A stretch of 7,649 bases of DNA from CAIJKW01 sp964443365 (GCA_964443365.1 CAYUCM010000032.1:1-7649); one strand, 5' to 3'. Shown: positions 1 to 5,404, counted from the first letter of the stretch. Translations and numbers: made by a program. The notes: generated by a model not told the origin, from the sequence alone.

Positions 1-5
1 CCAAT

Positions 6-230
6 ATGTTTAAAGCAATAGGTTTGGTAATCTTGCTCATTGCGATAAGGCTATTAATGCCTGATCTGTTTGGTTCAATAGACCAAGCGGGAACAAAGTT
101 CTTTAATGCCATAGGAAGAACGGCGGACTTTGTTGATCCATCGCAACTAAAGATTAACGGAATGGCAAATCCGGTTGCTGGTGTGAATTACATACCAAAG
201 CCTGGGCCGTCTTCAAATGGCGGATATTAA
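6..230 (+). CDS. Small membrane-anchored protein of unknown function
   Basis: I do not recognise this 74-residue protein. Residues 2-18 form one hydrophobic segment (MFKAIGLVILLIAIRLL), which could be a signal anchor or an uncleaved signal peptide; there is no lipobox cysteine. The rest is polar and ends in a Pro/Gly/Ser/Asn-rich tail (PKPGPSSNGGY), so the bulk probably lies outside the membrane. Only five bases precede the ATG and they contain no stop in this frame, so the true start may lie upstream and the entry could be a 3' fragment. A good rho-independent terminator follows the stop by about 45 bases, which fits a real gene closing an upstream transcription unit. Function cannot be inferred. 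Confidence 0.6.
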   Translation: MFKAIGLVILLIAIRLLMPDLFGSIDQAGTKFFNAIGRTADFVDPSQLKINGMANPVAGVNYIPKPGPSSNGGY

Positions 231-276
231 ATGGGTTTATCCCATTACCTGAATCTGACGCAATTTGGCGTTAGAT

Positions 277-304
277 GACCACCCTTTTGTGGGGTGGTCT
301 TTTG
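277..304 (+). terminator. Rho-independent terminator after the small membrane protein
   Basis: A perfect 8-bp stem (GACCACCC at 277-284 with GGGTGGTC at 292-299) closes a 7-base loop and is followed by TTTT with one further T-rich stretch. It separates the upstream unit from the ZIP transporter gene that begins about 30 bases later. Confidence 0.8.
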
Positions 305-317
305 ATTAAAACTATTG

Positions 318-323
318 TATAGT
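318..323 (+). promoter_or_regulatory. Probable -10 box of the ZIP transporter gene
   Basis: TATAGT at 318-323 differs from the TATAAT consensus at one position and ends nine bases before the ATG at 333. Transcription starting about seven bases after the box would give a 5' leader of only two or three bases. No clear -35 box is seen at the normal spacing, because the preceding terminator occupies that space. The call rests mainly on similarity to the arrangement before the META-domain gene and uvrB. Confidence 0.45.
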
Positions 324-332
324 GTCTTAACT

Positions 333-1106
333 ATGTCAATTTTTATAATAAGTATTTTTGCTTGTGTTTTTACATTTCTCGGCGGACTGTTTGCCCTTAA
401 ATTTAAAGACAAATTGCATTTAATAATGGGCTTTGGAGCGGGTGCAGTACTTGGTGTTGCTTTTTTTGATTTAATACCAGAATCAATTGAACTTTCAGAA
501 GGTTTTTTGACTGTAAACCAAGCGGTATCAATTGTCGCTGTTGGTTTTATTTTATACATGCTTATTGATAGATTGATAATTTCTCATAATCATAAAACTG
601 GAGAGTGTCATGATTGCGAAGTTGACTGTCATCATGAGGAGTGTGGAGTGAATGAACATTCACATGAACAAAGAAAGGGAAAATTGGCAGCACTTAGTCT
701 TGCTATTCACAGTTTCCTAGATGGTTTTTCAATCGGAATTGCTTTTCAAGTTTCTAGCGCGGTTGGAGCAATCGTAACAATTGCAGTTTTGATTCATAAA
801 TTTTCTGATGGATTAAATACTGTGAATTTGATTTTAAAAAATCATGGTGGTAAGAAGCAGGCACTTAGATGGCTTTCTGTAAATTCAATAGCCCCAATTC
901 TTGGAGTTGTAGCAACTTTGTTTTTTACAATTTCGCAAAATATTTTAGGAGTGATTTTGGGTCTCTTTGCTGGTTTCTTCATTTACATTGCAGCAAGCAA
1001 TATGATTCCAGAAAGTCATCACTCGCACAGTACAAAATGGACAACAATTATGACACTACTTGGTGCTGTTGTTTTGTACATTGCTATTAAGATTGCGGGA
1101 ATATAA
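333..1106 (+). CDS. ZIP family divalent metal transporter
   Basis: This 257-residue protein has the ZIP (zinc/iron-regulated transporter-like) layout: about eight hydrophobic segments with a hydrophilic loop after the third. ZIP proteins carry divalent cations, usually zinc, into the cytosol. Segment 2 has the DLIPES motif (46-51). Segments 4 and 5 carry the metal-binding signatures HSFLDG (His126, Asp130) and HKFSDG (His155, Asp159), equivalent to the HNxxEG and HExxEG motifs of other ZIPs. The late segment contains NMIPES (223-228). The loop at 85-111 is rich in His and Cys (His85, 87, 93, 100, 101, 109, 111; Cys91, 95, 99, 104) and is a plausible metal-sensing or metal-capturing site. A TTG six codons upstream (315) is in frame, but the ATG is preferred because TATAGT at 318-323 would otherwise lie inside the gene. 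The tgt ATG follows three bases after the stop. Substrate is inferred from family only. Confidence 0.88.
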   Translation: MSIFIISIFACVFTFLGGLFALKFKDKLHLIMGFGAGAVLGVAFFDLIPESIELSEGFLTVNQAVSIVAVGFILYMLIDRLIISHNHKTGECHDCEVDCHHEECGVNEHSHEQRKGKLAALSLAIHSFLDGFSIGIAFQVSSAVGAIVTIAVLIHKFSDGLNTVNLILKNHGGKKQALRWLSVNSIAPILGVVATLFFTISQNILGVILGLFAGFFIYIAASNMIPESHHSHSTKWTTIMTLLGAVVLYIAIKIAGI

Positions 1107-1109
1107 TTC

Positions 1110-2420
1110 ATGAACAAAAATTTCTCCTTTAAAATTGAAAAGGAATTGAACGAGGGCACACTCGCGCGCGCGGGTGTAATCTCTACGCCTCATGGAGAAA
1201 TTAAAACGCCAGCATTTGTTACTGTTGGAACAAAGGCAACGGTAAAAGCCGTTCCTCCTGAAATGCTTAAAGATTTGGGAGCACAGGTTGCTCTTGCAAA
1301 TACATATCATTTATATTTACAACCTGGTGAAAAAACCATTAAAAACAATGGTGGAATTCATAAGTTTATGAATTGGCAGGGTCCCACAATGACAGACTCG
1401 GGTGGTTTTCAGGTTTTTTCTTTGGGAAGTGCGTTTGGAAAGGGAATTTCTAAATTAATAAAAGGAAGAGGGGGAAATAAAAATTTTGGATCAGATTTTG
1501 TGGATGAAATTCCTTTGCCAGAAAAAACTGAAAGTGGGGACGAGAGAAATTCGTCAATAAGAAATGAAATTTTTGAAAATGAAGAAGAAATTATGAAGCC
1601 CGCCGCAATTGATGCACAAGGTGTGATGTTTAGATCAATTATTGATGGAAGCGCACATTATTTTACTCCAGAAAAATCTATTCAAATTCAAAATGATATT
1701 GGTGCAGATATTATTTTTGCTTTTGACGAATGCACATCTCCGCATGAATCAATTCACTATCAACGTCAAGCATTAGACAGAACGCACAGATGGGCAAAAC
1801 AATGTTTGGCATATCATTTGCAAAGTGGTCACGCACAAGATCAAGCGCTTTTTGCTGTGGTTCAAGGTGGAAGACATGAAGATTTAAGAAAAGAAAGCGC
1901 GCAGGTTTTAAGTGAAATGAATATCGATGGAGAATATTTTGATGGATATGGAATTGGCGGCTCATTTGAAAAAGAGGATATGGGTGATGCTGTTAAGTGG
2001 GTTAATTCTGTTTTACCAAAAGACAAACCAAAACATTTACTCGGCATAGGAGAGCCTGAAGATTTGTTTGAAGCGGTTGAAAATGGTTGTGATTTGTTTG
2101 ATTGTGTAATGCCAACGAGGAATGCAAGAAATGGTGGGCTTTTAACTCGTAATGGAAAAATAAATATTTTAAATAATGAATATAGGGAAGATTTAAAACC
2201 TATTGACGATGGATGTGGTTGTTATACTTGTAAAAATTATACGAGAAGTTATGTTGCGCATTTATTTAGAGCAAAAGAAATGCTGGGGGGAACTTTGGCT
2301 AGCATTCATAATTTATATTTTTTAATACATTTAGTTGATGGTATGCGAGAAGCTATTTTAAGTGGCAACTTTGCTGAATACAAAAGAGGGTTTTTGCAAA
2401 GGTGGAACAATAGAGGCTAA
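1110..2420 (+). CDS. tgt: tRNA-guanine(34) transglycosylase
   Basis: Tgt swaps guanine at wobble position 34 of GUN-anticodon tRNAs (Tyr, His, Asn, Asp) for preQ1, or a salvaged queuine-type base, in queuosine formation in the cytosol. The TIM-barrel motifs are intact: TMTDSGGFQVFSLG with catalytic Asp96, FDEC with Asp206, a VQGG loop (251-254), GIGGS (281-285) and FDCVMPTRNARNG with the nucleophile Asp331. The zinc site is complete: Cys369, Cys371, Cys374 (CxCxxC) and His400. At 436 residues it is about 60 longer than typical bacterial Tgt. The excess is a charged, low-complexity insertion at roughly 107-168, between FSLG and the GVMFRS strand. No queuosine synthesis or transport gene is nearby, so the base source is not shown. 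It lies three bases after the ZIP gene without a visible Shine-Dalgarno site and is probably co-transcribed with it. No T-tract terminator follows directly. Confidence 0.97.
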   Translation: MNKNFSFKIEKELNEGTLARAGVISTPHGEIKTPAFVTVGTKATVKAVPPEMLKDLGAQVALANTYHLYLQPGEKTIKNNGGIHKFMNWQGPTMTDSGGFQVFSLGSAFGKGISKLIKGRGGNKNFGSDFVDEIPLPEKTESGDERNSSIRNEIFENEEEIMKPAAIDAQGVMFRSIIDGSAHYFTPEKSIQIQNDIGADIIFAFDECTSPHESIHYQRQALDRTHRWAKQCLAYHLQSGHAQDQALFAVVQGGRHEDLRKESAQVLSEMNIDGEYFDGYGIGGSFEKEDMGDAVKWVNSVLPKDKPKHLLGIGEPEDLFEAVENGCDLFDCVMPTRNARNGGLLTRNGKINILNNEYREDLKPIDDGCGCYTCKNYTRSYVAHLFRAKEMLGGTLASIHNLYFLIHLVDGMREAILSGNFAEYKRGFLQRWNNRG

Positions 2421-2423
2421 AAA

Positions 2424-2485
2424 GATGGGGTAACATGCTGTAGCACCCTTGACGAATCTTAAATATGTGATAGTATTACCCCATC
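2424..2485. repeat. 10-bp perfect inverted repeat flanking a promoter
   Basis: GATGGGGTAA (2424-2433) and TTACCCCATC (2476-2485) are exact reverse complements, 42 bases apart, beginning three bases after the tgt stop. The right arm overlaps the end of the -10 box and the predicted start point of the downstream RNA. In tgt read-through RNA it would form a long-loop hairpin. No T tract follows, so it is not a standard terminator. An operator is another possibility. Confidence 0.7.
2449..2476 (+). promoter_or_regulatory. Promoter of the structured RNA (TTGACG, extended -10)
   Basis: TTGACG at 2449-2454 matches five of six -35 consensus bases. After 16 bases comes TAGTAT (2471-2476), preceded by TG at 2468-2469 as in an extended -10 element. 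The expected start is about 2483. The -10 hexamer itself is only a 4/6 match, so strength depends on the -35 and TG elements. Confidence 0.6.
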
Positions 2486-2948
2486 TGTGCATGGGGGTAT
2501 TGGTGGTATAGTCGGGACCGACTGTTTGCCGCTGATGCCTCTGGCAAATGCATAAGATTGAAACCGTAGAAAAAAATGGGGCCCTAGGTGGGGTTTCATG
2601 GATTTCCCTAAGGTTTGGGCGTCAACCCACGTCAAAACCTTATCCTCCTAACGGTTAGTCTTTCAGATAGCAACGTAAAAGCCCGTTGTCCCTTGCGTGA
2701 AAAGTGTTCATGACTTCATGCAATCTGAAAGCTTAAACGGCTCTGGTTTGAAGAACTTTAAAAGTAGGGTTGTGGTTTCTTCGCGGATTTTGTCTCCTGC
2801 TGTTTTCCACACCGTGCTGATTAATACAATTTCTCTTAACACGTATTGATTCAAAGTTTTCTCGTCAAAAAAAGACCAGAGCCGTTGAGTAACGGCCGAA
2901 GAGAAAAGGGTCGGGACGTCGCAAGGCGCCCCGGCCCCCTTTTTTTTT
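2483..2948 (+). ncRNA. Putative structured non-coding RNA, about 465 nt, family unknown
   Basis: Between tgt and the META-domain gene lies a stretch more GC-rich than its neighbours and without a plausible protein. It is bracketed by a promoter and a strong terminator. Perfect complementary arms follow one another almost without gaps: 2510-2514/2519-2523 (GGAC loop), 2525-2530/2543-2548, 2559-2565/2592-2598, 2609-2616/2635-2642, 2660-2668/2723-2731 enclosing 2671-2675/2684-2688, and a 12-bp helix 2736-2747/2875-2886. The last encloses smaller helices, such as 2748-2752/2850-2854 and 2823-2827/2843-2847. This density and nesting are what a folded RNA gene shows. I looked for tmRNA (tRNA-like ends, T-arm), RNase P RNA (conserved core blocks), SRP RNA and group I/II intron cores and found no convincing match. 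It could be a highly diverged housekeeping RNA or a new class. The 5' end is estimated from the promoter. A minus-strand frame is open across 3028-2708 but runs through the terminator. Confidence 0.6.
2908..2948 (+). terminator. Strong rho-independent terminator with GCAA tetraloop and nine Ts
   Basis: GGGTCGGG (2908-2915) pairs with CCCGGCCC (2930-2937), including one T-G pair. After a single A-C mismatch, CGTC (2917-2920) pairs with GGCG (2925-2928) around a GCAA loop (2921-2924). Two Cs and nine Ts (2940-2948) follow. It is far stronger than needed for chance and fixes the direction of the upstream transcript as plus. Confidence 0.9.
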
Positions 2949-2971
2949 GCATATTTTTTAAATTGACTCAG

Positions 2972-3011
2972 GTATATCAAGGAGGGCGCCTTTTGAATTT
3001 TTTTGATATAC
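2972..3011. repeat. 9-bp perfect inverted repeat around the META-gene promoter
   Basis: GTATATCAA (2972-2980) and TTGATATAC (3003-3011) are exact reverse complements, and the right arm contains the extended -10 element of the downstream gene. Between the arms is AAGGAGGG (2979-2986), a good Shine-Dalgarno look-alike that is 32 bases from the ATG at 3019 and serves no evident start. A weaker inner hairpin (TCAAGG with CCTTTTGA, then seven Ts at 2998-3004) may be a back-up terminator. An operator-like function is possible but unproven. Confidence 0.55.
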
Positions 3012-3012
3012 T
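3004..3012 (+). promoter_or_regulatory. Extended -10 promoter giving a leaderless META-gene mRNA
   Basis: TGATATACT supplies the TGn extension and TATACT (3007-3012), a 5/6 match to the -10 consensus. Counting seven bases on gives 3019, exactly the A of the ATG. No -35 box is seen at 16-18 bp, which is usual for extended -10 promoters. Confidence 0.65.
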
Positions 3013-3018
3013 TTATAC

Positions 3019-3582
3019 ATGCATACAATATTAAGATTTTTTATTAGACTATTAATAATATTAGCGGCACTTTTTCTGATAGTTTTAGGTCTGGGAACAT
3101 ATAAATTTAATTATTCCAACAGAGACATTCACATGGTGAATAATGCAACAAGTACAACTGATTCTGAACCTCAAATTAAAATAGATTCCAAAACAATGCA
3201 GTTTGGAGTTGTTGCTAATGATTTTGAGGGCGAAGCAGACTCGTCAAAAATGAATTTAACAATGAAGACTTGGAATTGGGAAAAAATCGTATATAATAAT
3301 GATACGGAGATAGTACCTAAAACAAACAAGTTCACTCTGACTCTAAAAAAAGATAAAACCTTTTCTGCAAAAACCGATTGTAATGGAATTGGTGGAGAAT
3401 ATAGTGTGGCTGGAAAAAAGATTAAGTTTGACAAAATGATGTCTACACTTATGTATTGCGAAGGATCACAAGAACAAGAATTTTCAAAAGCACTTGGTGA
3501 AGCGGACGGTTTCTTTTTCACATCAAAAGGCGAGCTTGTAATTACATTAAAAGCGGATAGCGGTTCTATAATATTTAAATAA
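3019..3582 (+). CDS. Membrane-anchored META-domain (HslJ-like) protein
   Basis: This 187-residue protein starts with a strong hydrophobic anchor (about 4-27) after His/Arg-flanked N-terminal residues. A Ser/Thr/Asn-rich linker follows, then a META domain (about 80-187), the fold named after Leishmania META1 and E. coli HslJ. Visible META hallmarks are the W-x-W strand (85-87), FTLTLKKDKTFSAKTDCNGIGGEY (about 105-128), the STLMYC block (142-147), the F-x-x-x-L helix (155-159) and a final GELVITL strand. Cys121 and Cys147 are the usual conserved pair and may form a disulfide outside the cell. The biochemical role of META domains is poorly known; HslJ is linked to heat stress and novobiocin resistance in E. 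coli. The ATG at 3019 is chosen because the promoter would start transcription there. The IMPDH-family gene begins seven bases after the stop and is probably co-transcribed. Confidence 0.85.
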   Translation: MHTILRFFIRLLIILAALFLIVLGLGTYKFNYSNRDIHMVNNATSTTDSEPQIKIDSKTMQFGVVANDFEGEADSSKMNLTMKTWNWEKIVYNNDTEIVPKTNKFTLTLKKDKTFSAKTDCNGIGGEYSVAGKKIKFDKMMSTLMYCEGSQEQEFSKALGEADGFFFTSKGELVITLKADSGSIIFK

Positions 3583-3589
3583 AAAACAA

Positions 3590-4747
3590 ATGACAAATTG
3601 GAAATACCAAGAAGATGTTTCTTCTATGTTTGGGTTGAAAGGAATTCCCATGGCTCCAGCTTTAACTTTTTCAGACATAACAATTAAATCTAAATGGTCC
3701 GATATTGAACACAGAAAAGATATTACAAATTTAAAAGCTAGATTAGGTAAGGATTTTTATATAAATTTGCCAATTGTGTCTGCTAATATGAGCGATGTTA
3801 CCGAGCATCTTATGGCTATTGCTCTCGCTAAAATTGGAGCGATTGGATTTATTCATCAATTTACAACAGTGGAAGACAGGGTAGAGGAAATTAAAAACGT
3901 TAAGTCTGTAATTATGGACGAGGCTTCACTTAAGGAATTTCCAAATGCATTAATTGATAAACAAAATAGACTTTGTGTTGCGGGGACACTCAGACTTTCT
4001 GGAGACTATTTGGATGAAGCAAAAAGATTTTTAGAGGCCGGTGCTGATGTTTTGGTTTTGGATACAGCGCGCGCTGGAAGTACTCTCGCATATAACGCAA
4101 CATTAAATATTAAAAAAGATTTTCCAAATTGTATTTTGATTGTTGGGAATATTGATAATCCAGAACATTTAGAAAAATTAGCTGAAGCAGGTGCTGATTG
4201 TATTAAAATAGGTGTTGGTCCTGGAAGTAGATGTAAAACAAGAATGATAACCGGTGTTGGAACTCCTCAAATTCACGCTGTTATATCTTGTTATGCCGTA
4301 GCAAAAAAGCTTGGTGTTTCTATAATTGCTGATGGTGGAATTAGAAATAGTAGCGATGTTGCAAAGGCGCTTGGTGCCGGAGCTGATGCTGTGATGTTAG
4401 GTTCGCTTTTGGCGGGGGCAGAAGAGGCGCCGTCTCTACTCGTTAAAAAAATAGATGAAAATGGAGTTGAAAAATTATTTAAAAGATATAGAGGTTCCGC
4501 ATCACTGGATCAGCAAATTGATAGAATTAAAAATGGAAATTTGGATTCCGCAAGAGAGCCAGAGGGTGAGACATCTGATGTCCCACATATTGGCCCAGCC
4601 GATCTTTTTGTTGAAAAATTGATAAATGGATTAAGATCATCAATGAGTTATGTTGGTGCTCATGATTTGAACGAATTTAAAGACAAGGTTGAATTTCTTT
4701 GGGTAAACAATTCTGGTTTTGAAGAAGGGAAGCCGAGGATGTCATAA
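3590..4747 (+). CDS. IMP dehydrogenase / GMP reductase family enzyme without CBS domains
   Basis: This family handles IMP, XMP and GMP: IMPDH oxidises IMP to XMP for GMP synthesis, while GMPR reduces GMP to IMP. The 385-residue protein is a single TIM barrel: LTFSDI (25-30), VSANMSDVTE (63-72), the loop GVGPGSRCKTR with catalytic Cys205 and Thr207 (198-208), the phosphate-binding DGGIR (238-242) and GSLLAG (261-266), and NGLRSSMSYVGA (336-347) near the end. The CBS pair that most bacterial IMPDHs carry after about residue 100 is absent. The flap lacks the Arg-Tyr (DRYF) acid-base pair of canonical IMPDH, and PEGETSDVP (314-322) resembles the Glu-bearing EGKTVEVP segment of GMP reductase. The N-terminal half and overall spacing look more like IMPDH. 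I therefore give family only; databases may call it guaB or guaC. It sits seven bases after the META-domain gene, with no Shine-Dalgarno site. Confidence 0.9.
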   Translation: MTNWKYQEDVSSMFGLKGIPMAPALTFSDITIKSKWSDIEHRKDITNLKARLGKDFYINLPIVSANMSDVTEHLMAIALAKIGAIGFIHQFTTVEDRVEEIKNVKSVIMDEASLKEFPNALIDKQNRLCVAGTLRLSGDYLDEAKRFLEAGADVLVLDTARAGSTLAYNATLNIKKDFPNCILIVGNIDNPEHLEKLAEAGADCIKIGVGPGSRCKTRMITGVGTPQIHAVISCYAVAKKLGVSIIADGGIRNSSDVAKALGAGADAVMLGSLLAGAEEAPSLLVKKIDENGVEKLFKRYRGSASLDQQIDRIKNGNLDSAREPEGETSDVPHIGPADLFVEKLINGLRSSMSYVGAHDLNEFKDKVEFLWVNNSGFEEGKPRMS

Positions 4748-4769
4748 TTTAAATGATGAGTTTGTTGGT

Positions 4770-4831
4770 TATCTAATGGGCGATTCCGCACCCCTTAGAT
4801 ATGTCATTTTGGTAATGCAAGTTACTTGCGT
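4770..4831 (+). other. Two hairpins downstream of the IMPDH-family gene
   Basis: TATCTAA (4770-4776) pairs perfectly with TTAGATA (4795-4801), and GGG/CCC extends the stem inside after a bulge. ATTTT follows at 4806-4810, giving at best a weak terminator. A second hairpin, GCAAG (4817-4821) with CTTGC (4825-4829) around TTA, lies just beyond. They are the only candidates for the 3' end of the META-IMPDH transcript, which converges with the minus-strand unit ahead. Confidence 0.5.
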
Positions 4832-4837
4832 TTAGCA

Positions 4838-4875
4838 ATAAAAACAAAACCCCGCGCGCATTTCTACGCCGGGGG
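4838..4875 (-). terminator. Rho-independent terminator of the minus-strand unit
   Basis: Read on the minus strand, CCCCG-g-CG pairs with CGCGGGG (arms within 4867-4874 and 4850-4856, one bulged G), and is followed by TTTTGTTTTTAT (complement of 4838-4849). The T-rich side lies only at the low-coordinate end, so it acts on transcription from the right, the same direction as the small protein at 5317-4967. Confidence 0.75.
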
Positions 4876-4879
4876 AATG

Positions 4880-4968
4880 GAGAATTTTGCCTATCTGGTG
4901 ATTGCTTGCGATTTAACACGGAGTATTCCGTGTCGCGTTGCTCTACCGATTGGATCGCACAAATTCTC
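4880..4968 (-). other. Folded 3' region of the minus-strand transcript
   Basis: GAGAATTT (4880-4887) and AAATTCTC (4961-4968) are perfect complements. With a single bulged base the stem extends by three more pairs to 4890/4957. Inside is a 7-bp hairpin, 4916-4922 with 4927-4933, and a partial stem beneath it (4904-4910 with 4934-4941). The element begins at the stop codon of the small minus-strand protein and ends just before the terminator. One stretch (ATCGGTAGAGCA, minus strand 4950-4939) looks like a tRNA D-arm, but there is no proper anticodon loop or T-arm, so I do not call a tRNA. Confidence 0.5.
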
Positions 4969-5317
4969 AAAAGCCAGGTGGTTCTGTCTTCAATGGGGGT
5001 GGAGTGCGTGGATGAACTGGAGTCCGCGCTGGACCTTTTCCAGCTGCCAAGTCGAGTCTGACCGACTCATCTTTGGTTGGCAGGTGAAGTTGCGTGACCG
5101 TAATGCTGCCTATTTGTTTGTCTTCATCCCAGCCGTCGTTCCTGCACAATTCGATCGTTTCTCGTATGAGATTCGCAATGCTCTCATGATATCTTGCGTT
5201 TGGTTGGTCTTGTTCGTCAAACATCTCATTGTATGGAAACGATGCCGCGTGTGTTTTGAATGTTGGAATTCTGAATTTGGTTCCTGTGATCAGGATGGTT
5301 ATCAAAATGCGTGTCAT
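4967..5317 (-). CDS. Possible small protein of unknown function, compositionally distinct
   Basis: I do not recognise this 116-residue protein. It begins MTRILITILITGTKF, continues with an acidic, polar middle that includes a likely amphipathic helix (about 43-60, YHESIANLIRETIELCRN) and a strand-like KQIGSITVTQLHLP (70-83), and ends in a Pro-rich tail (PARTPVHPRTPPPLKTEPPGF). The residue mix is protein-like, whereas the plus-strand reading opposite is rich in Trp and Cys and looks like its shadow. Support comes from a minus-strand promoter about 40 bases upstream and an intrinsic terminator downstream. Against it: no Shine-Dalgarno site, no family match I can name, and a region full of hairpins that could be an RNA gene instead. 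Third codon positions use far more G and C than in tgt or uvrB, suggesting transfer from elsewhere or different constraint. It is convergent with the IMPDH-family gene and divergent from uvrB. Confidence 0.45.
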   Translation of the reverse strand: MTRILITILITGTKFRIPTFKTHAASFPYNEMFDEQDQPNARYHESIANLIRETIELCRNDGWDEDKQIGSITVTQLHLPTKDESVRLDLAAGKGPARTPVHPRTPPPLKTEPPGF

Positions 5318-5354
5318 TTTTTTGGAATAGACGCTTGTTGCTCGTCCGCTAAAA

Positions 5355-5382
5355 ACAATATCACACTTGTTAAGATTGTAAA
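5355..5382 (-). promoter_or_regulatory. Minus-strand promoter divergent from uvrB
   Basis: On the minus strand, TTTACA (5382-5377) is followed after 16 bases by TATTGT (5360-5355) with TGA just before it, an extended -10 form. The start is expected near 5350-5348, about 32 bases before the ATG at 5317. Its -35 box overlaps that of the uvrB promoter on the other strand. Confidence 0.5.
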
Positions 5383-5404
5383 CACCTCTCTAAAATGCTA
5401 TTAT
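5376..5404 (+). promoter_or_regulatory. uvrB promoter, leaderless or nearly so
   Basis: TTGTAA (5376-5381), a 17-base spacer and TATTAT (5399-5404), preceded by TGC, make a well-formed sigma-70-type promoter with an extended -10. Transcription would start around 5411, one base before the ATG at 5412, so no ribosome binding site is possible. No LexA-type palindrome was noticed around it. Confidence 0.7.

Noticed and set aside
315..332. TTG at 315 as start of the ZIP transporter
   Set aside because: It would put the -10 box inside the gene and adds six residues not needed for the first membrane segment.
2492..2556. tmRNA-like reading: TATAGTC followed by a short frame ending in LANA and a TAA
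   Set aside because: It recalls a tmRNA resume site and tag, but it lies only about 25 bases from the predicted RNA start, and there are no tRNA-like ends, T-arm or matching 3' acceptor before the terminator.
2708..3028. Minus-strand open frame of 106 codons across the structured RNA region
   Set aside because: It starts inside the META-gene promoter and reads through the strong plus-strand terminator and its T tract. The later part (from about 2900 down) looks somewhat protein-like, but no start, promoter or ribosome site supports it.
2980..3034. Leader peptide starting at TTG 2993 after AAGGAGGG
   Set aside because: It would be only 13 residues, overlaps the extended -10 promoter and the META-gene start, and has no regulatory codon run.
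4880..4968. tRNA gene on the minus strand
   Set aside because: The D-arm-like string and an acceptor-like stem are present, but the middle hairpin has a 7-bp stem with a 4-base loop, no anticodon loop, and no T-arm consensus.
4773..4970. Minus-strand open frame of 65 codons
   Set aside because: It crosses the minus-strand terminator and the folded 3' region and has no own start signals.
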